A stretch of 64,000 bases of DNA from Aquabacterium sp. (GCA_030654395.1 JAURXM010000026.1:62001-126000), one strand, 5' to 3'. Shown: positions 30,574 through 40,489, numbered from the stretch's first letter. Notes: generated from the sequence alone by a model not told the origin. Numbers and translations: made by a program.

Positions 30574-31917
30574 ATGACACAGCCCCCCACACACACACCG
30601 GTCGATCCGTTTGCATCGATCGACACAGGACGCACCTTCGTGATGCCCACGCCCGGCGTGCGGCCTACGAGCACCTCGTCCCCCTTTGATAACTTGGCGC
30701 GTGGCGCCGACGTGGCCGCCGACTTGAGCGCGCCCGACACCGGCCTGAACCCCTTGGTCGCGCTGGCCAATCCGCTGCTGGCACTGGTGCCGCAGATCCG
30801 CACCACCACGCATCTGGCCGACGCAACAGCCTTGAAAGAGGCCATGTCCGCTGGCTTGCGCGACTTTGAAGCCAAGGCACGCGCCGCTGGCATCGCCAGT
30901 GAACGCATCTTGGCCGCACGCTACATCCTGTGCACGCTGCTGGATGAAACGGCTGCCAGCACGCCGTGGGGTGGCTCCGGGCAATGGGCGCGTCACAACC
31001 TGCTGGTCACCTTCCACAACGAGGCCTATGGGGGCGAGAAGGTCTTCCAGCTCATGGCCAAACTGGCCGAGGACGCCAACACGAACCGCGACTTGCTGGA
31101 GGTCATCTACGCTGTGCTGACCATGGGCTTTGAAGGCCGCTACCGGGTCATCGAGGGCGGCAAAGCGCAGCTGGAAACCGTGCGTGAGCGACTGGCCCAG
31201 ATCCTCAAAAAGGCCCGTGGCGACTACAGCCCGGTGCTGGCTCAAAACTGGCATGGTGCCCCACAAGCACGCCGCATCATGCTGTCGTGGTTGCCGCTGT
31301 GGGTCACCGGGGCCGTGACCGCGCTGCTCTTGCTGGCCTTGTACTTTGGTTTGACCTTTGCTTTGAGTGCGCACTCTGATCCTGTTTTTGGTCAGATACA
31401 GAGCCTGCGTCTGGCGCCCCCTGTGCCGCCCGTGGCCATCCCTGCAGCCAAACCACGTCTGGCGCAGTTTCTGCAAGCCGATGTCCGCTCTGGCTTGGTC
31501 GCCGTGCGCGATGAAATCGACCGCAGTGTGATCACTTTGCGCGGCGACGGTTTGTTTGAGGCTGGCAGCGCCGCCTTGTCAGACAACCGCGAAGCCATCA
31601 TGAAGCGCATCGCCCAAGCACTCGTTCAGGTGCCAGGCACCGTGCTGATCACAGGGCACACAGACAACCAGCCGATCCGATCCATGCGCTTTCCTTCTAA
31701 CTGGCACTTATCGCAAGAGCGTGCCGATACGGTGCGCGACTTGCTTCAAAGCCATGGCGTGGTCAAAGAGCGCGTGCGCTCCGAGGGGCGCGCCGATGGT
31801 GAGCCCGTTGTAGACAACACCACCCCGAATAACCGCGCCGTGAACCGCCGCGTGGAGGTGATTTTGTTTGTCGCCAGAGACAGCACCAAAGACAGTGCCC
31901 AAGAGAGTCAACCATGA
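30574..31917 (+). CDS. tssL: T6SS membrane-complex protein TssL with OmpA-like domain
   Basis: 447 residues: a cytoplasmic DotU/IcmH domain (about 45-235, with YILCTLLDETAASTPWG), one transmembrane helix (about 242-265) and a periplasmic OmpA/MotB-type peptidoglycan-binding domain (about 320-435, GHTDNQPI and NRAVNRRVEV). This extended form anchors the secretion complex directly to peptidoglycan. The stop overlaps the tssM start by ATGA. Confidence 0.95.
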   Translation: MTQPPTHTPVDPFASIDTGRTFVMPTPGVRPTSTSSPFDNLARGADVAADLSAPDTGLNPLVALANPLLALVPQIRTTTHLADATALKEAMSAGLRDFEAKARAAGIASERILAARYILCTLLDETAASTPWGGSGQWARHNLLVTFHNEAYGGEKVFQLMAKLAEDANTNRDLLEVIYAVLTMGFEGRYRVIEGGKAQLETVRERLAQILKKARGDYSPVLAQNWHGAPQARRIMLSWLPLWVTGAVTALLLLALYFGLTFALSAHSDPVFGQIQSLRLAPPVPPVAIPAAKPRLAQFLQADVRSGLVAVRDEIDRSVITLRGDGLFEAGSAALSDNREAIMKRIAQALVQVPGTVLITGHTDNQPIRSMRFPSNWHLSQERADTVRDLLQSHGVVKERVRSEGRADGEPVVDNTTPNNRAVNRRVEVILFVARDSTKDSAQESQP

Positions 31918-34900
31918 AGAAGCTGCTGTCCGTTTTGTTCAATGGCTGGGTGCTGGCCATCATCGGCCTGCTGGCCTTGTCGCTCGTCATTTGGATCGTC
32001 GGGCCCTTGGTCGCCATTGGCACGCTCAGGCCACTCGAAACCCTGTGGGCACGTCTGATTTTGATCGGCCTGATTGCGGGCATCTATGCGCTGTCCAAGG
32101 CGATAGGTGCGATGCGCGCGCGCAAGACCAATCAAAGCGTGGTCAACCAGTTGCTGGCACCTGCACCCAAAAGTGCCAACGAGCCGCCAGAATCCCCTGA
32201 GGTCAAGCTGCTGCGTGAGCGCTTCGAGAAGGGCCTGCAAACACTGAAGGACGCCCGATTCGAGTCTCACAAAGGTGTGTGGGCGGGCATGAAGGCCCGC
32301 GTCGGTAAACGCTATCTGTATGAGTTGCCGTGGTACATCATCATCGGCGCACCGGGCTCGGGTAAAACGACCGCACTGATGAACTCAGGGCTGCGCTTCC
32401 CGCTGGCCACACCGGGTGGCCAAGGCGCTCAAGGCCTGCCGGGTGTGGCAGGCACACGCAACTGCGACTGGTGGTTCACCGACCAAGCCGTGATGCTCGA
32501 TACCGCCGGGCGCTACACGACACAAGACAGTGATCACGTGGCAGACCAGACCGCGTGGAATGGCTTTTTGGGTTTGCTCAAACGCAGCCGCCCACGCCAG
32601 CCTGTCAATGGCGTGCTGGTGACGGTGTCTGTGCCTGATCTGCTCACCAAGTCTGCCGCCGAGCGTCAAGCCCAAGCAGCCGCCGTTCGCACGCGCTTGC
32701 AAGAGCTGCACGAACAACTGGGCGTGCGCTTTCCCATCTATCTGATGGTGACCAAGTGCGACTTGCTGTCAGGATTCATGGACACCTTGGGCGAACTGGA
32801 CCGCGAGGCGCGCGCCACACCATGGGGCTTCACCTTCAAACTTGACGCGCAACAACACAGTGACGCATCGGCATTCTTGACTGAGTTCGATGCGCTTGAC
32901 AAACGCCTGACAGATGGCCTGATCGACCGCCTTCAGATGGAAAGCGATCCGGCCCGCCGCGCCCGCATCTACGCCTTCCCGCAGCAGTTTGGTGGCCTGC
33001 GTCAGGTGCTCAAATCGTTTGTGGACGAGGTGTTCTCGCCGTCGCAGTTCGAAGCCAACCCGCTGATCCGTGGCGTGTACTTCATCAGCGGCACGCAAGA
33101 GGGCACGCCACTGGACCGCATGCTGGGCAGCATCGCACGCAGCTACCGCCTTGAGCGCACTGTGTTGCCACCCAACAAGGCCAGCGGCAAGAGCTTCTTC
33201 TTAGAGCGCCTGCTCAATGAGGTTGTGTTTGCCGAGAGTGAATTGGGCAGCACCGATCTGAAGTGGGAACAGCGCCGAGGCTGGATGGCCTTGGGCGGCT
33301 ATGCGGCCATCGGCCTGATATCGGCAGGCTTGTTGCTGGCGTGGGGCGTGAGCTACTTCAACAACCGCACCTACGTCAACGAGGTCAGTGCACGTGAGCA
33401 AACCGTGCGTGCCTTGTTGCAAACCACGCCCAACCGAGCATCAGCAGATATCCTCGTGCTGATGCCTGCCTTGAAGGCCACGCGTGATCTGGCCGTTGGC
33501 GACAGCCATGGTGATGTGCCCATGTCATTGGGCTTTGGCTTGTATCAAGGACGAAAACTCGACTCAGCCTCTAGCCAAGCCTACCAGCGCATGTTGGTGG
33601 ATGCCCTGCTCCCCCGCATCGCGCTGCGTGTGGAAGACCAAGTCAAGCGCAGCATCGACAACCCGGAGCTGCAATACGAAGCACTCAAGGCCTACGTCAT
33701 GCTGCATGATCCCCAGCACTTTGATGCCAAGGCCCTCAAGGCCTATTTCATGGCCGACTGGGATCTGAACTTACCGCGCAGCGTCACCACCGAGCAGCAC
33801 GCGCAATTGATCGGTTATCTCGATGACCTGCTGGCGCAAGGCCCTGCTGTGTCACCCTTGCCACAAGACCACCAACTGGTCGACAGCACCCGAGCACGCT
33901 TGGTCGTGATCCCCTTGGCGCAACGCGTTTACTACCGCCTCAAGCAGCAAGGCGTGGGTGACACCATTGCAGAGTTCACCGTGGCCAAAGCGGCTGGCAA
34001 CAGTGCCGCCTTGGTGTTCATGCGGGCCAGTGGTGCACCCCTGACAAAGGGCGTACCGGGCCTGTTCACTTTTGATGGTTATCACAAAGGCCTGCAGCCT
34101 CAAGTTGACAGCGCCACCAAGCAACTGAGTGAAGAAGAATCGTGGGTGCTGGGCGTGCAAGACAGCGCACGCGCTCAGTCGCTGCGTGACCCGGGTGCCA
34201 TGCGGCGCCTGACCAATGACGTGCGTCAGATCTACTTGACCGAGTACGCCACCATTTGGGAAGCCTTCATTGCAGACATCCACATGCTGCCCTCGAACAG
34301 CTTGCCCAAGGCAGTGCAGATGGCACGTGTGCTGTCCAGCCCCGACTCACCACTCAAGCCCTTGTTGACGGCCTTGTCGCACGAGACCACACTGAGCTTG
34401 TCTGAGAGCAAGTCGATCATCGACAAGGCGCAAGACAAGGCTGAGAGCGCACTGGACAAGTCGCGCGATCAAATCGCCAAACTGTTTGGTGACAAGCCTG
34501 CCCCGAACGCCGTGGCCGATGGCCAGCGCATTGAATCCACCGTGGATGACCGCTTCCAGGCCTTGCGCCAAATGGTGAGCAGCCCCGATGGCAAAAGCCC
34601 GGCGCCCATTGACGCCACCTTGGGCTTGATCAACGAGGTCTATACCCTGTTGACCGCGACCGAGACTGCCGTGCAAGGCGGCAACGTGCCCCCGCCCAGC
34701 GATGTACCCAACAAGATCAAGGCCGAAGCAGCCCGTTTGCCCGAGCCCATCCGATCCTTGCTGAACACCTTGTCGGTCAGCGGCACCACGGCAGCACTGG
34801 ATGCCACCCGTGCTAATTTGGGGCAGGCCATCAAATCGCAGATCGGCGAGTTCTGCCAGCAAGCCATTGCCGGGCGCTACCCGATGGTGCGCAGCAGCAC

Positions 34901-35513
34901 AAGGGATGCGACACAGGATGACTTCGCACGCATGTTTGCGCCTGGCGGCTTGATGGACGCCTTCTTCCAGCAACAGCTGGCGCGCTTTGTGGACACGTCG
35001 ACAAGGCCATGGCGCTTTCGCCAGTTGGAGGGCGCCACGATGGGCACGGACACCGGCACGCTGGCGCAGTTCCAACGCGCTGCGGCCATCCGCGACACCT
35101 TTTTCAGGGCGGGCGGCAACGTGCCAGGACTGCGGCTGGACTTCAAGCCCTTTGAGATGGACGCCACCATCACCCAATTCACGCTCGATATCGACGGGCA
35201 GTTGGTGAAGTACGCGCACGGCCCACAGATCCCCGCCACGGTGCAGTGGCCCGGCCCACGCGGCAGCACCCAAGTGCGCTTGTCGGTGGCCCCAGCCACC
35301 AGCGCCGACAACGGTGTGGTCACCGAAGGCCCTTGGGCCTTGTTCAGATTGTTTGACCGCATGCAATTGAGCCCAGCCGGGTCGCCAGAGCGCTTCAACG
35401 TTGTCTTCAACGTTGGGGGTCGCAAGGCCGCCTTCACCATCACATCAAGCAGTGTTCAGAACCCATTCAAACTGCCAGATCTGAGTGCGTTTTCCTGCCC
35501 AGGGGGGCTGTGA
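31914..35513 (+). CDS. tssM: T6SS membrane-complex protein TssM (IcmF)
   Basis: 1199 residues. Two N-terminal membrane segments (about 8-30 and 40-62), a cytoplasmic NTPase-like domain with Walker A GAPGSGKTTALM (near 145) and DTAGRYTTQD, a third membrane segment (about 459-479), and a large periplasmic IcmF-related region. The Walker A motif is intact, which is not true in all TssM proteins. It bridges inner and outer membrane parts with TssJ and TssL. It overlaps both neighbours. Confidence 0.96.
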   Translation: MKKLLSVLFNGWVLAIIGLLALSLVIWIVGPLVAIGTLRPLETLWARLILIGLIAGIYALSKAIGAMRARKTNQSVVNQLLAPAPKSANEPPESPEVKLLRERFEKGLQTLKDARFESHKGVWAGMKARVGKRYLYELPWYIIIGAPGSGKTTALMNSGLRFPLATPGGQGAQGLPGVAGTRNCDWWFTDQAVMLDTAGRYTTQDSDHVADQTAWNGFLGLLKRSRPRQPVNGVLVTVSVPDLLTKSAAERQAQAAAVRTRLQELHEQLGVRFPIYLMVTKCDLLSGFMDTLGELDREARATPWGFTFKLDAQQHSDASAFLTEFDALDKRLTDGLIDRLQMESDPARRARIYAFPQQFGGLRQVLKSFVDEVFSPSQFEANPLIRGVYFISGTQEGTPLDRMLGSIARSYRLERTVLPPNKASGKSFFLERLLNEVVFAESELGSTDLKWEQRRGWMALGGYAAIGLISAGLLLAWGVSYFNNRTYVNEVSAREQTVRALLQTTPNRASADILVLMPALKATRDLAVGDSHGDVPMSLGFGLYQGRKLDSASSQAYQRMLVDALLPRIALRVEDQVKRSIDNPELQYEALKAYVMLHDPQHFDAKALKAYFMADWDLNLPRSVTTEQHAQLIGYLDDLLAQGPAVSPLPQDHQLVDSTRARLVVIPLAQRVYYRLKQQGVGDTIAEFTVAKAAGNSAALVFMRASGAPLTKGVPGLFTFDGYHKGLQPQVDSATKQLSEEESWVLGVQDSARAQSLRDPGAMRRLTNDVRQIYLTEYATIWEAFIADIHMLPSNSLPKAVQMARVLSSPDSPLKPLLTALSHETTLSLSESKSIIDKAQDKAESALDKSRDQIAKLFGDKPAPNAVADGQRIESTVDDRFQALRQMVSSPDGKSPAPIDATLGLINEVYTLLTATETAVQGGNVPPPSDVPNKIKAEAARLPEPIRSLLNTLSVSGTTAALDATRANLGQAIKSQIGEFCQQAIAGRYPMVRSSTRDATQDDFARMFAPGGLMDAFFQQQLARFVDTSTRPWRFRQLEGATMGTDTGTLAQFQRAAAIRDTFFRAGGNVPGLRLDFKPFEMDATITQFTLDIDGQLVKYAHGPQIPATVQWPGPRGSTQVRLSVAPATSADNGVVTEGPWALFRLFDRMQLSPAGSPERFNVVFNVGGRKAAFTITSSSVQNPFKLPDLSAFSCPGGL

Positions 35514-36190
35514 TGAGCGAGGCCTGTGGTTGGTTTGGCAAGCTCGCTTGCATGGGGGACTTTGGATCTCGCCGCTTACCCGCGAGCTTCGTATCCCGCT
35601 GCGATGAGTGGCTATCCAGAGGTGTGCAAACCAGCCGCCAGCAGCTGGGTGATCACTGGCTCAACACCTACCTGAGTGCACCCATTTGGCGCTTTGCCTG
35701 GAGCCCTGGCGTGGCCGGGTCCCAATGGTGGATGGGGGTGATCATGCCCAGCGTAGACAGTGTCGGGCGCTACTTCCCCCTCATCGTGGCGCAGGCCAGT
35801 GCGTGCGCCCCGGACTCCGGTTCAGACCAAAATGCGCTGCAACGGTGGCTGGATCATGTCGCCCATGCCGCGATGGCCACCTTACAAGCTGGCGCCAGTG
35901 TCGACGCATTCGAGTCCCAGCTGCAGGCTGCGCCGCCGTGGCATGCCACACCGCCCCTCGGGGGCCCATCCTTGTCCCGACTGATCGGGCGAGACCGCTA
36001 CCAAGGCCAGCCTCACACACCGCTGAGTCAATGGCTTGAAGGCGTGGCGGACCAGAGTCTGCATCAGCAAACCCAAGGCCAAAGCCTGTGGTGGCTACCC
36101 GACTCCGGCCATGGCGCGGGCAGCCTGAGCATCGGCCCGGGACTGCCTGCGCCAGATCATTTCATTGACCTCTTACAAGGCCGCTGGTGA
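35513..36190 (+). CDS. tagF: T6SS accessory protein TagF
   Basis: 225 residues of the TagF/ImpM family (GWFGKLACMGDFGSRRLP, WWMGVIMPSVDSVGRYFPL). TagF is a post-translational regulator, often acting against the FHA protein of the threonine-phosphorylation pathway. The ATG at 35513 overlaps the tssM stop (TGATG) and follows a run of G that can act as ribosome-binding site. Its presence beside ppkA, with tagH and a PP2C phosphatase across the locus, shows a complete phosphorylation switch. Confidence 0.9.
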   Translation: MSEACGWFGKLACMGDFGSRRLPASFVSRCDEWLSRGVQTSRQQLGDHWLNTYLSAPIWRFAWSPGVAGSQWWMGVIMPSVDSVGRYFPLIVAQASACAPDSGSDQNALQRWLDHVAHAAMATLQAGASVDAFESQLQAAPPWHATPPLGGPSLSRLIGRDRYQGQPHTPLSQWLEGVADQSLHQQTQGQSLWWLPDSGHGAGSLSIGPGLPAPDHFIDLLQGRW

Positions 36191-37935
36191 ACCCCGAACC
36201 CGTCAAAACACCCCCGCCCCGTGCCCCCGACAGTGGCAACGGTCTGCCCATTGGCCACCGACTGCACGAGTTCGAGATCGAGGGCTTGGTTGGCGAAGGC
36301 GGCTTTGGCATCGTCTACTTGGCGCGCGATACGCAGCTACACCGTACCGTGGCCATCAAAGAGTACATGCCCGCCTCGCTGGCCATGCGGGCTGGTGACT
36401 TGTCCGTGACGGTGCGCTCTGAGCGACACCGCGAGACCTTCACACTGGGCATGCGCAGCTTTGTCAACGAGGCGCGTTTGCTGGCCTCGTTCGACCACCC
36501 TGCACTGATCAAGGTCTACCGTTTTTGGGAAGAGAACGGCACCGCCTACATGGTCATGCCCTACTACCAAGGCCCCACGCTCAAGACCTGGCTGCGTGAG
36601 CAACCCAAGCCCCCCGACGAGGCGTGGCTCAAAGGTGTCCTCGCCCCTTTGCTGGACGCGCTGGAGGTGATCCACAGCGACCACTGCTACCACCGCGACA
36701 TCGCCCCGGACAACATCCTGCTGCTGGGCCCCAACAAGCCTTTGTTGCTGGACTTTGGTGCAGCACGCCGCGTGATCGGCGATGCCACACAGGCGCTCAC
36801 CGTGATCCTCAAACCCGGCTATGCACCTGTTGAGCAATACGCCGAGGTGCCTTCGATGAAGCAAGGCCCATGGACCGATGTGTACGCGCTGTGTGCCGTG
36901 GTCTACGCCAGCATCATGGGCAAGGCCCCTCCGCCATCCGTGGGCCGGATGATGAAGGACGAGTTGGTGCCACTGGTGCAGGCAGCGGCAGGCCGGTATT
37001 CAGCGGCTTTTTTGGCGGCCATCGATGCGGGCTTGACGGTGCACCCAGACCAGCGCCTGCACGATGTCGCCGCGCTGCGTGCACGGTTATTCGTGCCAGA
37101 TGACGACAGTGAGCGCACACTTATCCTACCCGCACAGCCTTGGCAGGCGACACAGGTCGTCGCCCGACCCAGCACAGGCACAGGCACGGACGCTGCCGTT
37201 GTGACCAAGCCGCCGGTCAAACGCAAACTAGGATGGTTGGTGGGCGGGCTGAGCATCGTGGGCTTGATTGGTGGTGGCGGTGTGGCGTGGCGCTTGACAC
37301 GCCCAGTGGTCAACGCGCCAGCGGCGGTATCGGTGACGGCTGCGTCCGCTGTACAAGCTGTACCCGCTGAGCCAGTCATCCCCACCCTGCCCGCGACCCC
37401 GGCTACGCGTGACCCCTTCACCATTGCCGCAGCGCTGGAGGACATCGTTCGCGGCGCTGACCCCTTGCTGGCCGTCAACACCCTGACGGACAAGTCGCAA
37501 CTCACGATCGGCAAAGACAAACTGCTGTTCAAGGTACGCGCCAGCACCCCCGGCTACCTCTATGTGTATCTAGCAGGGACAGATGCATCGCACTTTTACC
37601 TGCTGTTCCCCAACGCGCTGGACAACAACAACCGCATCGAAGCCGACAAGCTGGTTGAACTGCCTCGCAAGGGCTGGCACATCACGGCAGGTGGCCCACC
37701 CGGCGTCAACCACATTGTCACCATCGTCTCGCCCTTCCCACGTGACTTGAGCAACTTGGGCCTGAACACCAAAGACAGCATCCCCGAGTTCGACATCGCG
37801 ACGGCCACCAAAATGTGGGCCGATCACAAAGGCTCCGGTAGCCCCTTTGTGGGCCCCGCTGTGTGCCCGGGCACGGCGCCTTGTGACCAACGCTATGGTG
37901 CGTCGCTGGTGCACATCGAGGAGCTAGCGAGGTAG
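36187..37935 (+). CDS. ppkA: T6SS-associated Ser/Thr protein kinase (PpkA-like)
   Basis: 582 residues starting at GTG (overlapping the tagF stop). A kinase domain (about 25-300) has a glycine loop (VGEGGFGIVY), the ATP-binding Lys (VAIKEYMP), a catalytic loop HRDIAPDN and DFGAAR. The catalytic loop has Ala where many Ser/Thr kinases have Lys. A membrane helix (about 348-368) follows, then a periplasmic DUF4384-type domain (about 420-525). PpkA phosphorylates the FHA protein to activate secretion; the PP2C gene at 41326-42093 would reverse this. Confidence 0.92.
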   Translation: MNPEPVKTPPPRAPDSGNGLPIGHRLHEFEIEGLVGEGGFGIVYLARDTQLHRTVAIKEYMPASLAMRAGDLSVTVRSERHRETFTLGMRSFVNEARLLASFDHPALIKVYRFWEENGTAYMVMPYYQGPTLKTWLREQPKPPDEAWLKGVLAPLLDALEVIHSDHCYHRDIAPDNILLLGPNKPLLLDFGAARRVIGDATQALTVILKPGYAPVEQYAEVPSMKQGPWTDVYALCAVVYASIMGKAPPPSVGRMMKDELVPLVQAAAGRYSAAFLAAIDAGLTVHPDQRLHDVAALRARLFVPDDDSERTLILPAQPWQATQVVARPSTGTGTDAAVVTKPPVKRKLGWLVGGLSIVGLIGGGGVAWRLTRPVVNAPAAVSVTAASAVQAVPAEPVIPTLPATPATRDPFTIAAALEDIVRGADPLLAVNTLTDKSQLTIGKDKLLFKVRASTPGYLYVYLAGTDASHFYLLFPNALDNNNRIEADKLVELPRKGWHITAGGPPGVNHIVTIVSPFPRDLSNLGLNTKDSIPEFDIATATKMWADHKGSGSPFVGPAVCPGTAPCDQRYGASLVHIEELAR

Positions 37936-37950
37936 GGGCCGCTAAGGGGA

Positions 37951-38655
37951 TCAATGCTCACCAGGCTCGCCATCCGGCCCGCTGTGGCATTCAGCACACC
38001 GATCCAGATTTCGGCTGATGCCTTCTTCTTCGTGGTCTGCGCGAACCTTCTCAGGGGTGTGTTCGTGGCACCCATAGCAGGTATAGCGTGTGTAATCATG
38101 TCCGACATGGCACGTCACGCATTTGACGTCGTGATCCCGATCCAGCTCGAAGTATGGAGCGTGATCAAACGTCGCTGGCGTCCAGTGCTGGGAGCTGTGG
38201 CATTGCCCGCACTTCCCCTCGATACGGCTGTGTAAATTGGTCTTTGGGGCGACATGACAGCGCTCGCATTGATCCCGTTTGTCAGCGCGAAGCAGATCGT
38301 GTGAGAAAGCTTTGCGGCTGACTCGCATCAGCTTGGGGCCTTGGTGATCGCTGTGGCAGGCCATACAGTCCTTGGCGATCAAGTCTTGATGGAATGGCGC
38401 CCTCACCACTTTGCGAACAACTTGCGCGCCCTTGCTGGTGCGGACACCAATGTCTGCCACGGCGTGACAAACCATGCACCGCTGAGGCGAAGCTCCACGC
38501 AAAGGGGCATGGCACGCAAAGCAGTCAGTGGTCAGCTCAGCATGCGCTGGTATCAAGGCACCGGGCGCCACCATCAGATGAGGATAGAGAAACGCCAACG
38601 CCAGCAGAACCAGCAAGTTCGCTGCAATGACAAGCAAGACCCAACCGCGCTTCAC
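37951..38655 (-). CDS. Membrane-anchored octahaem c-type cytochrome (cytochrome c3-like)
   Basis: 234 residues: an uncleaved-looking N-terminal hydrophobic helix (about 5-25), then eight CxxCH motifs (CFACH, CMVCH, CMACH, CERCH, CGQCH, CVTCH, CYGCH, CAECH) in under 200 residues, with many spare His for distal ligation. This is a periplasmic multihaem electron carrier. The start is taken as GTG at 38655, whose GTGA overlaps the stop of the cytochrome b-like gene; GTG at 38661 is an alternative. It is the last gene of a three-gene redox unit and converges with ppkA. The terminal acceptor is unknown. Confidence 0.9.
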   Translation of the reverse strand: MKRGWVLLVIAANLLVLLALAFLYPHLMVAPGALIPAHAELTTDCFACHAPLRGASPQRCMVCHAVADIGVRTSKGAQVVRKVVRAPFHQDLIAKDCMACHSDHQGPKLMRVSRKAFSHDLLRADKRDQCERCHVAPKTNLHSRIEGKCGQCHSSQHWTPATFDHAPYFELDRDHDVKCVTCHVGHDYTRYTCYGCHEHTPEKVRADHEEEGISRNLDRCAECHSGPDGEPGEH

Positions 38656-39230
38656 TTCCACCCCCAAAACAGGCACACACCAACGATATGGGCCAACGCC
38701 AGCACCCCAAATGCCAAGGTGATGGGGAAGTGGACTGTGCGCCATTGTTTGACCACATCAAAGGTCAGGCTGTCTCGGTGCATGAGCTCCTCCAACTCCA
38801 CATTGGACAAGCCCGTCTGGCGGAGTTGCTGACGAGCATCTTCCATTCGCTTGCGGGCGCGTTGCAATAAGAACTTGCCGGTCAACCCACTGGCGACGTT
38901 GATCAGCATCGCCCAGACGGCCAGCCACGCCAAGATGGCGTTGAAGTGAATCCCAGCGTGAACCAGCACCAACAGGGATCCTGCCCACGCCATACGCTCA
39001 TGCCAGCGCAACAAGGTCAATGGATTGCCCGATTTGATGATCTTGCGCTTGCGCAGCGAGTAGCCAAACGAGCCGATGATCAGCAACACGCCCAAAATGC
39101 CCAGATAACGCCCCAACCACACCGCGTTGACCCAGTGCAGCAAGGCATCGAGCAACAGGGTCAGCAAGGTCAGTGTGATGATCGACAGGTAGAACGGCAG
39201 GACTTCGCGGCTGAGCAGCTTGGCTTTCAT
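38652..39230 (-). CDS. Integral membrane b-type cytochrome-like protein
   Basis: 192 residues with about five hydrophobic helices and His pairs inside or near them (RWHERMAW, LVLVHAGIHF, VHFPITLAFGVLALAH), a pattern suited to two haem b groups as in ferric-reductase or cytochrome b561-like domains. A charged cytoplasmic loop (about 122-165) precedes the last helix. It lies between an FAD/[2Fe-2S] reductase gene and an octahaem cytochrome gene, overlapping the latter. The inferred role is to pass electrons across the inner membrane. No exact family is recognised. Confidence 0.75.
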   Translation of the reverse strand: MKAKLLSREVLPFYLSIITLTLLTLLLDALLHWVNAVWLGRYLGILGVLLIIGSFGYSLRKRKIIKSGNPLTLLRWHERMAWAGSLLVLVHAGIHFNAILAWLAVWAMLINVASGLTGKFLLQRARKRMEDARQQLRQTGLSNVELEELMHRDSLTFDVVKQWRTVHFPITLAFGVLALAHIVGVCLFWGWK

Positions 39231-39235
39231 GTTGA

Positions 39236-40459
39236 TCACGCCTCCATCATCAAATCTGACGCGGGCCTGCCGACGCAGAGCAGGCACCGCCCAGAACCGA
39301 CCTCGTAGTCAGGCTGGCGTGCGTAACGCACCTCACCGCTGATAAGCCTGACCTCGCAACTGCCGCACACGCCTGAGCGACATGCGGACTCAACAAGTAA
39401 GCCATGGCGTTCGGCGAAATCGAGCAGGTTGGCGTCCTGCCCATCCCACGTCAATGTGCGGGCAGACTGCTTGAACCCGATCTCGAACGACTCAGCATGC
39501 AATGTCGTATCTTGAAGCGCTGAGCTGTCGGCCGCAGGCGTGCTGCTTGGGCCAAACCTCTCAAAATGGATATCCTGTGCAGGCACGCCCCAGTCGGAGA
39601 GTGCCGCAACCACGCTGTCCATCATGGCCGTTGGGCCGCATATGTAGAACTGATGCCGCCCATGCGGCAAGGTGCGCCTCAGCAGGTCCATGTTCACATG
39701 GCCTTGATGCTGGAAGTCGCACCCCTCCATGTCGGTGGCATGTGCTGCGCTGTAGACCACCGTCAAATGGAAGTTGGCGTGCGCAGAGGCCAGCCTCTCT
39801 AGCTCCGCTTTGAAAGCGTGCTCCTGGCCGTTTCGCAAGCCATAGTACAGATGCACGACCCGTTCAGGCTGTTCACTCAAACACCAGCGCAACATGCTCA
39901 TCATCGGGGTGATGCCGACCCCGCCCGCAATCAGAACGGCCGGTACCGCCGCGTCGGTATCCATGACAAATTGACCTGCAGGCGCCTTGACTTGGACGAT
40001 ATCGCCTACATGGACACTGTCATGAAAATGGTTCGACGCCAACCCTAGCAGCACCCGCTTGACCGTCACGCGATAGCTGCGGGGATTTGGTCTGTCTGAC
40101 AGCGAGTAGCACCGCGTGATCACCTGCTGCCCCTCTTGTTCGCCCGTTTGATGTGCAGCAACAGACAGGGAGAAGGTCAAAAATTGGCCCGGGCGAAACA
40201 TAGGAAGCGCCACACCATCAACCGGCTCAAGATAAACCGAACATTGCGTTTGTGAGCGGTCTTCGAATTCGCGCCGCGTGACGCGGAACGCGCGCCAGCC
40301 TACCCATGCACCAACAGCATGGCGAGACACTGACTCAACAACCTGCCCAGAACCCACGCGTGGCGTGCTGCGCCGCCTGAACCACACAAGGCCGAGTCCT
40401 GCAGCCAGTTGTATCAACAGTGCCGCAACGATATAGGTCAACAGCTGCAACGCGCTCAA
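39236..40459 (-). CDS. Membrane-tethered FAD/NAD(P)H reductase with [2Fe-2S] ferredoxin domain
   Basis: 407 residues: N-terminal membrane helix (about 5-25), FNR-type FAD domain (RCYSLSD near 116), NAD(P)-binding domain (GGVGITPMMSML near 184, ICGPTAMMDS) and a C-terminal plant-type ferredoxin domain with CRSGVCGSC and a distal Cys (CLLC). It should move electrons from NAD(P)H through FAD to the iron-sulfur cluster. The start is probably TTG at 40459 because AGGAG lies 5 bases before it; GTG at 40465 overlaps that site. Six bases separate it from the cytochrome b-like gene. A perfect FNR-type box lies about 30 bases upstream. Confidence 0.9.
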   Translation of the reverse strand: MSALQLLTYIVAALLIQLAAGLGLVWFRRRSTPRVGSGQVVESVSRHAVGAWVGWRAFRVTRREFEDRSQTQCSVYLEPVDGVALPMFRPGQFLTFSLSVAAHQTGEQEGQQVITRCYSLSDRPNPRSYRVTVKRVLLGLASNHFHDSVHVGDIVQVKAPAGQFVMDTDAAVPAVLIAGGVGITPMMSMLRWCLSEQPERVVHLYYGLRNGQEHAFKAELERLASAHANFHLTVVYSAAHATDMEGCDFQHQGHVNMDLLRRTLPHGRHQFYICGPTAMMDSVVAALSDWGVPAQDIHFERFGPSSTPAADSSALQDTTLHAESFEIGFKQSARTLTWDGQDANLLDFAERHGLLVESACRSGVCGSCEVRLISGEVRYARQPDYEVGSGRCLLCVGRPASDLMMEA

Positions 40460-40489
40460 ATGCACTCCTGAATGTCGTCAAGGGGCTTC

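Noticed and set aside
30403-31476. 357-codon minus-strand open frame
   Set aside because: It runs antisense to tssK and tssL, both clearly real; its product is Gln/His/Gly-rich as expected of shadow frames.
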